Below are positions 8,331-16,210 of a DNA stretch of 64,000 nt, piece by piece. The DNA is from Bordetella petrii (GTDB lineage Bacteria; Pseudomonadota; Gammaproteobacteria; Burkholderiales; Burkholderiaceae_B), in NCBI GenBank assembly GCA_017745595.1, contig WMBV01000013.1, forward strand, positions 82,856 to 146,855. Reading direction: 5' to 3'. Both the position numbers and the translations under genes were made by a program. The notes beneath the pieces are model-generated. The model worked only from the letters and a program-made list of their open reading frames with translations, was not told the origin of the DNA and ran no database searches. Numbering within the stretch: the first letter of the stretch is position 1; every line of letters starts with the position of its first letter.

Positions 8331-9092
8331 ATGGCATCGCCTACCAGTGCGCAAACCGTCGCGCGCGCCGTGTTGTTACTAAGACTGGTGGCATCGAGCC
8401 AGTCGCGCAATTTGCGCCTGATCGATATTGCCGAGATGGCGGGCCTGGATAAGTCCACCGCGCATCGGCTGCTGCAGCGACTCGTCCAGGAACGCATGTT
8501 GATGCGTGATCCCGGACAGCGTGGTTATAGGCTGGGCCCGCTGTTGCATGAACTGGGGCTGGCCGCGTTGCCCGAGTCGAACCTGCGGGAGACCGCCGAG
8601 CCCGCACTGCACCGCCTGGCACAGGCTACGGGCGATATGGCTTTCTTGCTTATTCGCAGCGGCTTCGATTCGGTCTGCCTGAGCCGTATCGCGGGTAATT
8701 TCGAGATCCAGACCATGACTCGCAATGTCGGCGACCGCCACCCGCTGGGGGTGGGCGCGGGCGGGTTGGCGATACTGGCCGCGCTGAACGATGGCGAAAG
8801 AGAGATCGTGCTGCGAGAGATCGCGCCACAGCTGAATCGCTATCACCTGACGCCTGAGTCCCTTGCGGAGCGCGTGCGGCAAACGAGAGAGCGGCATTTC
8901 GCATTGGATGAGGGAGCGGCCGCGCTGGACATCACTGCGCTGGGCAAGGCGATCCGCAGCCGCGGCGGCACGCCTATGGCGGCCGTGTTCGTGGCATCGA
9001 TCAGCAGCCGCATGGTCGAAAGCCACAAGCGCCACGTGCTCAGCAGTTTGACCGAATGCGTCGCGACGATTGAATCGTCGATGATTCGCTAA
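8331..9092 (+). CDS. IclR-family transcriptional regulator
   Basis: The 253-residue product has an N-terminal winged helix-turn-helix (TVARAVLLLRLVASSQ, then LIDIAEMAGLDKSTAHRLLQ) and an IclR effector domain from about residue 75 (GYRLGPLLHELG, HPLGVGAGGLAILAAL). Such proteins usually bind an aromatic or short-chain acid effector. It lies between the two arms of the island and probably controls both: the hydrolase operon diverges from it, and the asparaginase and Bug genes follow. A 9-bp inverted repeat is 43 bases upstream of the start. Confidence 0.9.
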   Translation: MASPTSAQTVARAVLLLRLVASSQSRNLRLIDIAEMAGLDKSTAHRLLQRLVQERMLMRDPGQRGYRLGPLLHELGLAALPESNLRETAEPALHRLAQATGDMAFLLIRSGFDSVCLSRIAGNFEIQTMTRNVGDRHPLGVGAGGLAILAALNDGEREIVLREIAPQLNRYHLTPESLAERVRQTRERHFALDEGAAALDITALGKAIRSRGGTPMAAVFVASISSRMVESHKRHVLSSLTECVATIESSMIR

Positions 9093-9168
9093 GCGTAACC
9101 GCCCGCGGCGCCGAGCGCGTGGCGGGGTGCGGTGCTTCGCAATATCGAGAAATGGACAAAAGACCTCT

Positions 9169-10176
9169 ATGACAAAGCCCCATATCAAAGTGCTGACCTT
9201 GGGCGGCACGATCGCAATGACGCACGATCGCGCGGGTGGCGTGGTGCCTACGTTGACCAGCGAGATGCTGGTTGCCGCCGTGCCCGGGCTGGGCGATGTG
9301 GCCCGCATCGATGCGCAGTCGTTTCGGCAATTGCCGGGCGCGCATCTGGGTTTCGATGACCTGTATGCGCTTGCGGCGGAAATCATGCATGTCACACAGT
9401 CGGGCGTACAAGGTGTGGTGATCACGCAAGGGACCGACACCATCGAAGAAACGGCCTTTGTCCTGGACCGGTTGTTGCCCGCGCGGGTGCCGGTGGTGGT
9501 AACCGGTGCGATGCGCAATCCCACTCTGCCAGGCGCGGACGGTCCGGCCAATTTGCTGGCCGCGGTGCAGGTGGCCGCGTGCCCGCGGGCGTATGGCCTG
9601 GGCTGCCTGGTGGTGTTCAACGATGAGATCCACGCGGCCAGGTTCGTGCGTAAGGCCCACACCACCAGTCCGGCGGCTTTTACCTCGGGGCCGGCTGGCC
9701 AGCTGGGGTGGTTATCCGAGGGGGCGGTGCATATCGTGAGCCGCCTTGAGCCCGTGCCGCCGCTCGCGCCCGGTCAGCCCACGCGCGATGCGCGTGTCGC
9801 ATTGTTGACGATCGCTTTGGGTGACGACGGCGCGCTGATCGACGCGGCTGTCGGTGGCGGTTTTGATGCGATCGTCGTGCAGGCTATGGGTGGCGGCCAC
9901 GTGACGTTGGCGGTGGCCGAGGCGCTGGAACGCGCCGCAGGGCAAATTCCGGTGATCCTGGCGTCGCGCACCGGCGCCGGCTCGGTGCTGTCGCATACCT
10001 ATGGCTTTCCGGGCGGCGAAATCGATCTGCAGCGCCGCGGCGTGATCCGCGCCGGTTGGCTGGACGGCATCAAGGCCCGGGCCCTGCTGACGCTGATCCT
10101 GCGGCGCGGCCAGGCCACACCGAGTGATATCGGTCGGGAGTTCGGGCACTGGGGCGGAGGCCCGACCGTGCGCTAG
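9169..10176 (+). CDS. L-asparaginase-family amidohydrolase
   Basis: The 335-residue product is a type I/II asparaginase-fold enzyme. LGGTIAMT holds the nucleophile Thr13, and TQGTDTIEET gives Thr89 and Asp90 of the second catalytic site; both are intact. No signal peptide is seen from the ATG at 9169, so it is probably cytosolic. The frame stays open from 9127, but the family pattern starts at MTKPHIKVLTLGGTI. Given its neighbours (a PuuE-like hydrolase, an alpha/beta hydrolase and Bug receptors), it may cleave an amide intermediate of the same pathway rather than free asparagine. Confidence 0.85.
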   Translation: MTKPHIKVLTLGGTIAMTHDRAGGVVPTLTSEMLVAAVPGLGDVARIDAQSFRQLPGAHLGFDDLYALAAEIMHVTQSGVQGVVITQGTDTIEETAFVLDRLLPARVPVVVTGAMRNPTLPGADGPANLLAAVQVAACPRAYGLGCLVVFNDEIHAARFVRKAHTTSPAAFTSGPAGQLGWLSEGAVHIVSRLEPVPPLAPGQPTRDARVALLTIALGDDGALIDAAVGGGFDAIVVQAMGGGHVTLAVAEALERAAGQIPVILASRTGAGSVLSHTYGFPGGEIDLQRRGVIRAGWLDGIKARALLTLILRRGQATPSDIGREFGHWGGGPTVR

Positions 10177-10248
10177 GCGCCGATCTCCGCCGTTCGAGCG
10201 CGGTGTTGCCGGAACCCGAGGGGCGGCTTGGTGTTTACACCTATTAAT

Positions 10249-10264
10249 TTCGATTAATGAGAAT
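10249..10264 (+). promoter_or_regulatory. Candidate IclR operator upstream of second Bug gene
   Basis: TTCGATTAATGAGAAT here matches the CTTGATTAATGAGAAA segment at 8269-8284 upstream of the IclR gene. It is 126 bases before the Bug start. The flanking ATTAAT repeats give it local dyad symmetry. It is a candidate second site for the same regulator. Confidence 0.4.
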
Positions 10265-10389
10265 GCAGCGCCGAATGCATTGACAAACAATCTGCCGCAA
10301 CTTTAGTCTGAATTCCTTCGCAAGAGGCACGTAAAAATGTGCGTGGGCCTCGTGCATATGGGTGTTCTCACGATCTGAGGAAGCTTGAA

Positions 10390-11352
10390 ATGAAGCGGCG
10401 AATTTCCCTTTTGTTCACGGTATTGGTCACGATGGGTTTTACTGCATTCTCACATGCTGAAAATTATCCCAGTCGGCCGATTACGATAGAGGCGCCTTAC
10501 AGCCCGGGGGCGTCGGTCGATATCATGGCCAGGATGATCGCGGAATATCTCACTCAGAAATTCCATCAGCCAGTGATCGTGGAAAACCATGCGGGCGTGG
10601 GCGGCCAGCTTGGGCTGAGCCGCGTGGCACGGGCCAAACCGGATGGCTATACCCTGGGCGTGGGGCAAATCACCAATCTGGCGCTTTCGACGTCCGTCAT
10701 GAAGGAAAACCTGTATGACCCGCAGAAAGACTTTGTGCCGGTTGCACAGATTGCCGAAAACTATCAGGCGATCGTGTCAAAGGCCGACGGGCCGCTCAAG
10801 ACAATCACGGACGTCATCGAATGGGCCAAAACGCAACCGCTCGGCGTGAAGCTCGGCAGTCCGAGCCAGGGCGGGCTGCCGCATATGACCGTTGCGCTGA
10901 TCGCGCGCCAGGCCGGCTTTACAGTAGATAACATCGCTTATAAAGATACCGGCCCGCTGATCACCGACGTCGCCAGCGGCCAACTAGACCTCGGCGTCTC
11001 TTCGTACACGAGCCTTGCCCCCGCGATCGAATCGGGCAGAATCCATTTGGTGGGCATTTCCTCGAAAGACGAACATCTTCCTGAGTTACCCGCGATAGGC
11101 GACAGCCTGCCGGGCTATTCGGTGTTGGGCTGGAATGGCATCGTGGCCCCGGCGGGCACCGATCCGAAGATCGTCGTAACGCTCAATACTGCCATCAACG
11201 AGTTCCTGGCCAAGCCCGACGTACAAGCGAAATTGAGAACGCTGGGCTTGGTGCCGGTCTCCAAATCCCCGCAAGCGTTCGGTGAAGTCATGAAGCGCGA
11301 TACCGAGCGTTTCGCAAAACTCGTCAAAGATATCGGCTACGAGCCCCGGTAA
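10390..11352 (+). CDS. Bug-family (TctC-like) periplasmic solute receptor
   Basis: This is a 320-residue Bug receptor with a signal peptide ending SHA|ENYPSRPI. The core shows ITIEAPYSPGASVDIMARM, VIVENHAGVGGQLG and KPDGYTLGVGQITNLAL. It closely matches the receptor at 6037-7008 across the GYTLGVG region and the later DP-KD-PVA segment, so the two look like paralogues within one gene cluster. The ATG at 10390 was chosen because the signal peptide begins there (MKRRISLLFTVLV); the frame is open from 10339. Codon use is AT-richer than in the flanking phn genes. Confidence 0.9.
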   Translation: MKRRISLLFTVLVTMGFTAFSHAENYPSRPITIEAPYSPGASVDIMARMIAEYLTQKFHQPVIVENHAGVGGQLGLSRVARAKPDGYTLGVGQITNLALSTSVMKENLYDPQKDFVPVAQIAENYQAIVSKADGPLKTITDVIEWAKTQPLGVKLGSPSQGGLPHMTVALIARQAGFTVDNIAYKDTGPLITDVASGQLDLGVSSYTSLAPAIESGRIHLVGISSKDEHLPELPAIGDSLPGYSVLGWNGIVAPAGTDPKIVVTLNTAINEFLAKPDVQAKLRTLGLVPVSKSPQAFGEVMKRDTERFAKLVKDIGYEPR

Positions 11353-11386
11353 CGCCGAGATACTGTTTTCATTCAGGAGCACCGCT

Positions 11387-12922
11387 ATGGCAGGGCATAA
11401 CGATCAAGCGGCGTCCGGGGCATCCGCCGCTGATGCCCGGCGCCACGAAGGCGTAATGCCGGGCGGCGGCACGGTGCCGTTACGCTTGCCGGCCGGCGCC
11501 TTGAACTATCTCGACCGCCATCAGTACATCTCTAATATGGAGATCGTTGCCTACTACCCGTCGATCAAACTCAAGATGTTCGGCGACGAGCATTCCTGCC
11601 TGTGGGCCAGGGGCAAGCGTCGTCTCATCGCCTTTAGCGAAGGCTGGGTCGATATCACCGAGCCCACCAAGGCGGCGGTGATCAAAGAAGGCAATTTCCC
11701 TACTTTTCAAAGCTGCGTCTACAACACCAAACTGAAGAAGTGGCTTCGTGTCACATCTCACCAGATGCCGTTGACGCCGGGAACGCCGCAGTATCCGCGT
11801 GGGAAATATCACGAGGAGTATGCTCGACAAGCAATCAGCGATCGTAGTTTTCGCGGTATCCGGGTTTATGACGCAACGAATCCCGAAAAGACGGATCTGT
11901 TGAGCGAATTCGAAACCGGGGCCACGGGTCATGGCGTCCACCTGCCTTTCTACGATGGCGGCCAATATGCCTATCTGGCTTGCGGGTGGGATGATCAGCT
12001 GCGTATGGAAAGCACCGAGCGTGTTTACAGCAACGGGCTGATGATCGTCGATATGTCGGATCCCGCCAAGGTGAAAGAAGTCTCGCGGTGGTGGGTTCCT
12101 GGCCAGCGGCTCGATGAGGAAGACTACTACCGGTCCACCTATCCGTTTGCGGGCGATCAGTGTTCGTGGACAGGGAACCGCACCCCCTGCATTGTTCCCG
12201 TCAGGGTCGAAGACGGAGGGACCATCGGCTATGGCGGATGGGGACATTTCGGCATGTATATTCACGATTTGTCCGACATTCGTCACCCCAAGGTATACGG
12301 CAAGGTGTCGCATCCGCTCGAAGCCATCGGTGCGATTCCTTATCATCATGTGGTGCCGGTGACTGCGGACCCGCAGCGCTATCCACGGCTACAACATCTG
12401 GTGATCGGCATACCGGAAGCCCTTGAATCCGATTGCCGCGAGCCGTTCCACACCAGTTATGTCATCGACGTCAAAGACCCGGCCAAGCCACGCATAATCG
12501 CCCTGTTTCCGCGTCCGCTGCCGCATCCCGATGCGCCGTACAAAGACTTTGCGATGGCGCGCGGTCGATTCAGCTCGCGTGTCATGCAAAACTGGATTGC
12601 CCCGGGAAAAGCGCGCCCCGATGTCGTGGCATTGTCGTATCTCAATGCGGGATTGCGTCTGTTCGATATTTCGGACCCGACAGAGCCCAAGGAAGTCGCG
12701 TATTTCGTGCCGCCGCGCGACGGCGAAATGGACGACTACCTGAGTTGGCGTCGAGGTACGACGGAAGCCGTTTTCATCGAATGGGACCGGAAACTGATCT
12801 GGCAATCGACCCACGCCGGACTCTATTGCCTGTCGGCGCCGTTCCTGGGCGAGCCGGTGCTGGAGCCTATGGCCGTCACGCAGTGGTCGGTTCCGCATGT
12901 CAACGTGGATTGGGACAGGTAA
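11387..12922 (+). CDS. LVIVD-repeat beta-propeller protein
   Basis: The 511-residue product carries at least six degenerate repeats of the form I-x-D-x-(S/T)-D/N-P followed by a strand, for example VYDATNPEKTDLL, MIVDMSDPAKVKEV, YIHDLSDIRHPKVY, VIDVKDPAKPRII and LFDISDPTEPKEV. These suggest a beta-propeller of the LVIVD type. No signal peptide or membrane segment is obvious. The start follows CAGGAG. It is the last gene of the island's plus-strand set, 34 bases after the Bug gene. Related proteins sit in aromatic or amide degradation clusters, but no reaction is established and I assign none. Confidence 0.75.
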   Translation: MAGHNDQAASGASAADARRHEGVMPGGGTVPLRLPAGALNYLDRHQYISNMEIVAYYPSIKLKMFGDEHSCLWARGKRRLIAFSEGWVDITEPTKAAVIKEGNFPTFQSCVYNTKLKKWLRVTSHQMPLTPGTPQYPRGKYHEEYARQAISDRSFRGIRVYDATNPEKTDLLSEFETGATGHGVHLPFYDGGQYAYLACGWDDQLRMESTERVYSNGLMIVDMSDPAKVKEVSRWWVPGQRLDEEDYYRSTYPFAGDQCSWTGNRTPCIVPVRVEDGGTIGYGGWGHFGMYIHDLSDIRHPKVYGKVSHPLEAIGAIPYHHVVPVTADPQRYPRLQHLVIGIPEALESDCREPFHTSYVIDVKDPAKPRIIALFPRPLPHPDAPYKDFAMARGRFSSRVMQNWIAPGKARPDVVALSYLNAGLRLFDISDPTEPKEVAYFVPPRDGEMDDYLSWRRGTTEAVFIEWDRKLIWQSTHAGLYCLSAPFLGEPVLEPMAVTQWSVPHVNVDWDR

Positions 12923-12943
12923 CGGATATAGCTGGCCCTGCCT

Positions 12944-12970
12944 GTCGGACACCCGGCAAAGCCTGGCAAG
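12944..12970 (+). repeat. 27-bp direct repeat, right copy
   Basis: This is the second copy of the 27-bp repeat first seen at 4758-4784, with one base different. It begins 22 bases after the LVIVD gene stop. A looser relative (gtcggacacct, then ctggcaaag) occurs near 13524. Confidence 0.8.
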
Positions 12971-13007
12971 AGCAGCTGCCGCAATACCGGAAGTCCGTTC
13001 CTTGTGG

Positions 13008-13250
13008 TTACCCTCCACCGTTGCCCGGGGTGACGAAGTGTTTATTGAACAGGCGCTCGGATTCCTGTAAGCCTTCTTCGGTCAACACGACTGACTTTGT
13101 TTTGTTGGCCGGATTGGCGATCAGGCCGCGTTCATGCAGGCGGTCGAGCACATCCCAATCAAGACCTTTCCAGGCGCGGTTGCCATCATGCAAGGTCAAA
13201 TAGAGCAGCGCGAGCGCGGCGTCATCAATGGCGGCTGTGTTGATATTCAT
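13008..13250 (-). CDS. DUF6429-family protein, 80 aa
   Basis: The small product begins MNINTAAIDDAALALLYLTL and continues WKGLDWDVLDRLHERGLI and KSVVLTEEG. This matches the DUF6429 pattern, an uncharacterised family with a compact winged-helix-like look. It has no membrane segment. It stands alone between the right 27-bp repeat and the second hairpin-pair repeat. No function is known. Confidence 0.75.
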   Translation of the reverse strand: MNINTAAIDDAALALLYLTLHDGNRAWKGLDWDVLDRLHERGLIANPANKTKSVVLTEEGLQESERLFNKHFVTPGNGGG

Positions 13251-13382
13251 AAGGGCATTCCATTTAGGCGGGCGTTTAGTTTCGTGTTTTTTAACTCACC
13301 ACGCCGGGCTGTTTCAAGATCTGGGTAGGTGTCCGATACCGTCCGGGGATTAGGCGCCGGATGACTAGGCAGGTCGATGATT

Positions 13383-13533
13383 CAGGTGTCTGACACCCGA
13401 AGGGTGTCAGACACCGAAATCAGGCCGCGAATGTTGCTGTATCCAGGCGGTGTCTGACACCCTTCGGGAGTCAGACACCTGAACACCTGACTCAGTCGGA
13501 CACCTGAACCACACCCTGTGGGAGTCGGACACC
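13383..13533. repeat. Hairpin-pair repeat, copy 2, with extra half-units
   Basis: Units at about 13384-13416 and 13449-13480 face each other. The apical loop is CCC-GAA-GGG instead of CCC-GCA-GGG. Further half-units with gtcggacacc run to 13533. The spacer is a near copy of that in copy 1. The element fills most of the 322-base gap between the DUF6429 gene and the end of phnN; nothing else is seen there. Confidence 0.88.
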
Positions 13534-13572
13534 TACGCCTGGCAAAGATCTGGCGAAGCCAGCCGGTACGAA

Positions 13573-14202
13573 TCAGGCGCCCGGCGATGGCGCGAGCCTG
13601 TCCCGCACGACTGCCAGCAGGCGCTGCGCGGCCTCTTCGGGCAAGCCATCATTGGCCAGGCGAGTGACGGTGTGGCCGGCGGGCAGGTCGAACGGCCGCG
13701 CGGCGCGCTGCAGCCGGGCGCGGATCTGGTCCGGTGTCTCGCGGCCGCGCCGGGCCAGGCGCGCGGCCAGCACGTCGGGTGCCACCCGGATTTCCACGGC
13801 GGCCAGGCCGGGGTAGCGCGCGTGCGCCACGGCCAGGTGGGCCCGTGAACCATTGACGATGACCGTCGCGCCGCGCGCCAGCCAGGCATCGATTTCGACG
13901 CCGATCCCGTAGCGCAGCCCGTGGCTGTCCCAGTGCAGCGCGAAACAGCCCATCGCCTTGCGGCGTTCGAACTCGGTATCGCTGAGAAACACCGAGGCCT
14001 CGTCGCCGCCGCTGGGACGCGTGATATAGCGATGGGCAACCAACACCGGTTCGCCGGGCGCCAGGCTGGCCCGCACCAGCCGCAGCAAGGTGTCCTTGCC
14101 GCTGCCCGACGCGCCCATCAAGTAGACCAGCCGCGCGCCGCGCGGCGCGCGCGTGGCGCGAGAAGAGCTGCAGGAAGAATCACCCGCGAAAGCCGTGCTC
14201 AT
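13573..14202 (-). CDS. phnN: Ribose 1,5-bisphosphokinase
   Basis: PhnN phosphorylates ribose 1,5-bisphosphate to PRPP, the step that returns the C-P lyase product to nucleotide metabolism. The 209-residue product is a guanylate-kinase-like P-loop enzyme with Walker A GASGSGKD (residues 30-37), the family segment VAHRYITRPSGGDEASVFLS and AMGCFALHWDSHGLRYGIG. A serine/alanine-rich N-terminal stretch of about 20 residues precedes the fold. Its ATG overlaps the DUF1045 stop by four bases, so it is the third gene of phnM2-DUF1045-phnN. Confidence 0.92.
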   Translation of the reverse strand: MSTAFAGDSSCSSSRATRAPRGARLVYLMGASGSGKDTLLRLVRASLAPGEPVLVAHRYITRPSGGDEASVFLSDTEFERRKAMGCFALHWDSHGLRYGIGVEIDAWLARGATVIVNGSRAHLAVAHARYPGLAAVEIRVAPDVLAARLARRGRETPDQIRARLQRAARPFDLPAGHTVTRLANDGLPEEAAQRLLAVVRDRLAPSPGA

Positions 14203-14933
14203 GAAGCGCCTCCATCCAGAAAGCGCGCGCCGGCGCCATCGCGGCACGTGCCGTCGAAGCCGTAGTGGCGCGCCACGACGAAATCGGCGCCCGGTTCCGG
14301 CTCGACGTACAGGCTTACCGCCCGCACCGGCATGGGCGCGCGCAGGGCCGGGTCGTCCAGCGCCTGGAGCCGGGCCTCGGCCGCGGCCAGGGCCGCCGGA
14401 TCGAGCGGGCCGGTCAGGGTGATATGGAAGGTGAACGTGTCGAACACATACGGGTAGCCCCAGCGTTCCAGCATGCGGTGCTGCGCCGGATCGAGCGTGT
14501 GCGGCCGGCGGCGCGCCCGGTCCGCCGCCACGGGCCGGGCGCGGAAGCCGTCCAGTTCGGCGACGGCGGCGTCGGCCAGCGCATTCATGCGGCACTGCGC
14601 GCGGGCATCGTCGATGCACCAGGCCAGGAAGCCGCGCAGGCGTTCTCGCCGCAGCGGGATGCCGAACGGGTCGCGGCTGCGGGCCAGCGCACGCACCGCC
14701 CGGTCCAGGTCGGCGGGATGCGTGCCGGGGTGCAGCCGGAACGGCGCCTTGAGCGTGGCGTGCAGGCCATAGCGGCGCGGCGCGCGGGTCCAGTCGTTCG
14801 GCGGGATGCCGGCGCCGTCCGGGGCCGGCAGCGCCGCGCCGGTGTCCGCGCAGCGGCCCAGCCAGCGCTGGCCCAGGTCGCGCCAGGCGCCTACCGGCGC
14901 CAGGTACAGTGCGTAGCGATAGGCTTGCGGCAT
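14199..14933 (-). CDS. DUF1045 phosphonate-metabolism protein, 2H phosphoesterase-like
   Basis: The 244-residue protein belongs to the DUF1045 family found in C-P lyase operons. It carries the two H-x-T-L motifs of the 2H phosphoesterase fold, HATL at residues 58-61 and HITL at 170-173. That fold typically opens cyclic phosphodiesters. C-P lyase yields 5-phosphoribosyl 1,2-cyclic phosphate, which PhnP opens in E. coli; no phnP is in this window, so this protein may fill that step (inference). The start at 14933 is 8 bases after the phnM2 stop, and it overlaps phnN by four bases. Confidence 0.85.
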   Translation of the reverse strand: MPQAYRYALYLAPVGAWRDLGQRWLGRCADTGAALPAPDGAGIPPNDWTRAPRRYGLHATLKAPFRLHPGTHPADLDRAVRALARSRDPFGIPLRRERLRGFLAWCIDDARAQCRMNALADAAVAELDGFRARPVAADRARRRPHTLDPAQHRMLERWGYPYVFDTFTFHITLTGPLDPAALAAAEARLQALDDPALRAPMPVRAVSLYVEPEPGADFVVARHYGFDGTCRDGAGARFLDGGAS

Positions 14934-14940
14934 GGCGGCG

Positions 14941-16140
14941 CTACGCGGCGATACGCTGGGCGTGGAAAGTATCGAAACGGCGCGTGGTGTGGCGCAATAC
15001 GCCGCCGACAATCGCGGCGCATACGCGGGGCAGCCCGGGCACGCTGTCGTCGACCACGATGGCATCGGCGGCCTGGCCCGCCGCCAGAGTGCCGCGGTCG
15101 TCCAGGCCGGCGGCGCGCGCCGGGTTGGCCGACACCAGGCGCCAGGCCCGCGCCAGCGGCAGGATGCCCTGGTCCACCAGCCGCAGCGCCGCCGCCAGCG
15201 GGGCAGGGTAGTAGTAATCGGAAGTCAGGATGTCGCACAGCCCCGCCCGGATCATCTCGGTTGCGTTGGGCGCGTTGGTATGGCTGCGGCCGCGCACCAC
15301 GTTGGGCGCGCCGAATACGGTGGCATCGCCCAGTTCGCGCGCCACGCGCGCGGCCTCGGGCGTCAGCGGGAATTCCGCCACGCGGCAGCCCAGCTGGTGG
15401 TAATAGCGGCGCGTGGCCGCGTCCGGATCGTCGTGCGAGGCCACGTTCAGCCCGGCCGCGCGCGCGGCCTGGGTCAGTTCGCGCATGGCCGCGCCGACCG
15501 CGTCCGCCGCGCCCATGGCCTCGCGGATGCGGGCCTGGAAAGTGTCCAGGTCGCACTCGGCGCGATCGGCGTATTGCAGCAGCTTGCGGTCGTCGCCCAG
15601 GCGGCGCGCCATCGCGGGCAGGTGGTCGTTCAGCGCCAGAAACTGCACGCGCCCGGCGCGGATCCATTGCCGCGCGGTGTCCACGCCGCCGACGTGATGG
15701 GTCTCGAACCGCAGATGTACGTGATGGCGCGCGCCCAGCGTGCCGCGCATGCGTTCCAGCGATTCGAACATGTGCTCGGCATAAGGCTCGCCGCGCAAGC
15801 CGCCTTCCCACGACACCGTCACCCCATGGAATTCGGTGGTGATGCCGTGGGCGAGCAGTTGGCGGTCGACGTCGTGCAGCGCGGCGTCGTACGGAAACGT
15901 GACACCGGGGCGCGGCATGACCGCCCGTTCGAACGCGTCGCCGTGCAGGTCGACGATGCCCGGCAGCACCAGCAGGTCGCCGGCGTCGAGCCAGGCCGCC
16001 TGCGACGCGCCGGGGCTGGCGGCATCGCCGATGCGGCCGTCGCGAAAGGCCAGTTCGCCGGCGCCCAGCCCGGCGGGAGTCAACAGGCGGCGACCGGCGA
16101 TGCCGGCCAGCGCGGCGGAAGCGGAAGGTTCGGAATTCAT
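14941..16140 (-). CDS. phnM: PhnM-type triphosphate diphosphatase, second copy
   Basis: PhnM removes pyrophosphate from alpha-D-ribose 1-methylphosphonate 5-triphosphate. This 399-residue amidohydrolase-fold protein has GIVDLHGDAFERAVMPRPGV with the HxD metal motif, then NDHLP, ASHDDP, FGAPNVVRG and SDYYYP. It shares these with the PhnM at 21752 but is clearly diverged; its MPRPGV segment is closer to the classical E. coli form. The ATG at 16140 is preferred over GTG 16146 because AAGG lies at proper distance. It heads a minus-strand operon, with a PhnF-type operator candidate 36 bases upstream. Confidence 0.9.
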   Translation of the reverse strand: MNSEPSASAALAGIAGRRLLTPAGLGAGELAFRDGRIGDAASPGASQAAWLDAGDLLVLPGIVDLHGDAFERAVMPRPGVTFPYDAALHDVDRQLLAHGITTEFHGVTVSWEGGLRGEPYAEHMFESLERMRGTLGARHHVHLRFETHHVGGVDTARQWIRAGRVQFLALNDHLPAMARRLGDDRKLLQYADRAECDLDTFQARIREAMGAADAVGAAMRELTQAARAAGLNVASHDDPDAATRRYYHQLGCRVAEFPLTPEAARVARELGDATVFGAPNVVRGRSHTNAPNATEMIRAGLCDILTSDYYYPAPLAAALRLVDQGILPLARAWRLVSANPARAAGLDDRGTLAAGQAADAIVVDDSVPGLPRVCAAIVGGVLRHTTRRFDTFHAQRIAA

Positions 16141-16175
16141 GGCCACGAACCTTATCGGACTTCTGTGACAGCCGG

Positions 16176-16186
16176 ATGTCTAGATG
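16176..16186 (-). promoter_or_regulatory. Candidate PhnF operator upstream of phnM2
   Basis: ATGTCTAGATG contains the same TCTAGA core as the palindrome before phnG. It lies 36 bases upstream of the phnM2 start, in the 70-base gap after phnF. A CTGTCAC half Pho box is adjacent on the minus strand (16165-16171). It suggests phnM2-DUF1045-phnN has its own promoter under PhnF. Confidence 0.45.
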
Positions 16187-16210
16187 AATTGTGTAGGCCC
16201 GTGCCGGCTT

